Shown one piece after another: positions 63,769 through 64,000 of a stretch of 64,000 bases of DNA. Both the position numbers and the translations under genes were made by a program. Source of the DNA: Rhodospirillales bacterium (GTDB lineage Bacteria; Pseudomonadota; Alphaproteobacteria; Rhodospirillales; Thalassospiraceae); contig JAHQVT010000001.1 in the NCBI GenBank assembly GCA_019634165.1, positions 62,001 to 126,000 on the forward strand. Reading direction: 5' to 3'. The first letter of the stretch is position 1. Every line of letters begins with the position of its first letter. The notes below the pieces were generated by a model. It worked only from the letters and a program-made list of their open reading frames with translations. It had not been told where the DNA came from and did no database searches.

Positions 63769-64000
63769 ATGAGCCTGTTTTACGCCTATCGTGCGGCGAC
63801 ACGCCTGCTTGGCCCGGCTCTTTACCTGTATCTCAACCGTCGGAAGAACCGCGGCAAAGAGGACCCGGGTCGGATTGGCGAACGGTTCGGCCATCCCAGT
63901 GCACTGCGTCCAAAAGGCAAACTTGTCTGGATACACGGTGCAAGTGTCGGTGAGTCCTTATCAGCCCTGCCGGTAATTGATGAACTTAGACAACGTTATC
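63769..64000 (+). CDS. waaA: 3-deoxy-D-manno-octulosonic acid transferase, cut by window edge
   Basis: N-terminal 77 residues of Kdo transferase (KdtA/WaaA), which adds Kdo to lipid IVA. LFYAYRAATRLLGPALYLYL is the membrane-anchor helix, then NRRKNRGKEDPGRIGERFGH and the GT30 motif KLVWIHGASVGESLSALPVI, in which the HGASVGE sequence is diagnostic. The stop of the acyltransferase touches this ATG, so msbA, DUF374 and waaA are one operon. The C-terminal ~350 residues lie outside the window. Confidence 0.95.
   Translation, partial: MSLFYAYRAATRLLGPALYLYLNRRKNRGKEDPGRIGERFGHPSALRPKGKLVWIHGASVGESLSALPVIDELRQRY

Noticed and set aside
1..64000. tRNA, rRNA, CRISPR, prophage or insertion sequence
   Set aside because: Intergenic regions were read for cloverleaf sequences, regularly spaced repeats, transposase motifs and integrase motifs; none was convincing. 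A covariance search would be needed to exclude small ncRNAs.

Overview
The window reads as ordinary chromosomal sequence from an alphaproteobacterium of the Rhodospirillales type. Gene content and protein style resemble marine Thalassospira-like organisms. That placement is inference from protein families (class II DAHP synthase, plant-type GshA, DUF4170, DUF3422, DUF2946, ETFB-lysine methyltransferase-like protein, LpxH-like/GT4 pair, MsbA/DUF374/WaaA block), not from a marker gene. Coding density is high. I saw no rRNA, tRNA, insertion sequence, prophage or CRISPR array. About 55 protein genes are supported; the first (cysS) and last (waaA) are cut by the window edges.

Layout. 0-9 kb: translation and cofactor genes on the minus strand (cysS, gltX, nadE), a small helical protein with a CheY-binding-like tail, class II aroF, then a TauE/SafE permease and a YigZ protein on the plus strand. 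8-13 kb: a gluconate-type locus with a LacI/GntR repressor, two perfect tandem operators, gluconokinase and a three-gene TRAP transporter. 13-15 kb: a solitary, more AT-rich AIPR-type defence gene. 15-24 kb: glutathione reductase, a DUF4870-like membrane protein, dGTPase, sulfate assimilation (siroheme synthase N-domain and cysH), heme A synthase, DUF3422 and tldD.

24.6-29.9 kb: a three-gene operon of an outer-membrane barrel with a TPR-like N-terminus (Slam/DUF560-like), an exported FecR-domain protein and a CHASE2-sensor adenylate cyclase. This is the most interesting candidate system here. 30-38 kb: tandem threonine aldolases and a complete dipeptide-type ABC transporter operon. 38-50 kb: LysE exporter, cupin, copper-handling genes, fumC, gshA, rsmE, ubiA, a CPA1 antiporter, a protein methyltransferase, a GGCT-like protein and a duplicated DUF4170 protein. 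50-54 kb: ubiD, a higBA toxin-antitoxin pair, a secreted unknown and tldE/pmbA. 54-64 kb: a chemoreceptor, then envelope lipid genes (diacylglycerol-kinase-like, LpxH-like phosphoesterase, GT4 glycosyltransferase, kinase-like protein, msbA, DUF374 acyltransferase, waaA).

How they fit. Gluconate uptake, phosphorylation and repression form one regulon. Glutathione synthesis and reduction are both present (gshA, gor). TldD and TldE, the two halves of one protease, lie about 30 kb apart. Copper chaperone genes and ctaA point to cytochrome oxidase assembly. The last 7 kb is devoted to lipid A and glycolipid assembly and export. Many gene ends carry clear hairpin terminators, and several intergenic palindromes look like operators. 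No calculation or database search was run; family names come from recognised motifs, and start codons were chosen by Shine-Dalgarno spacing where possible.
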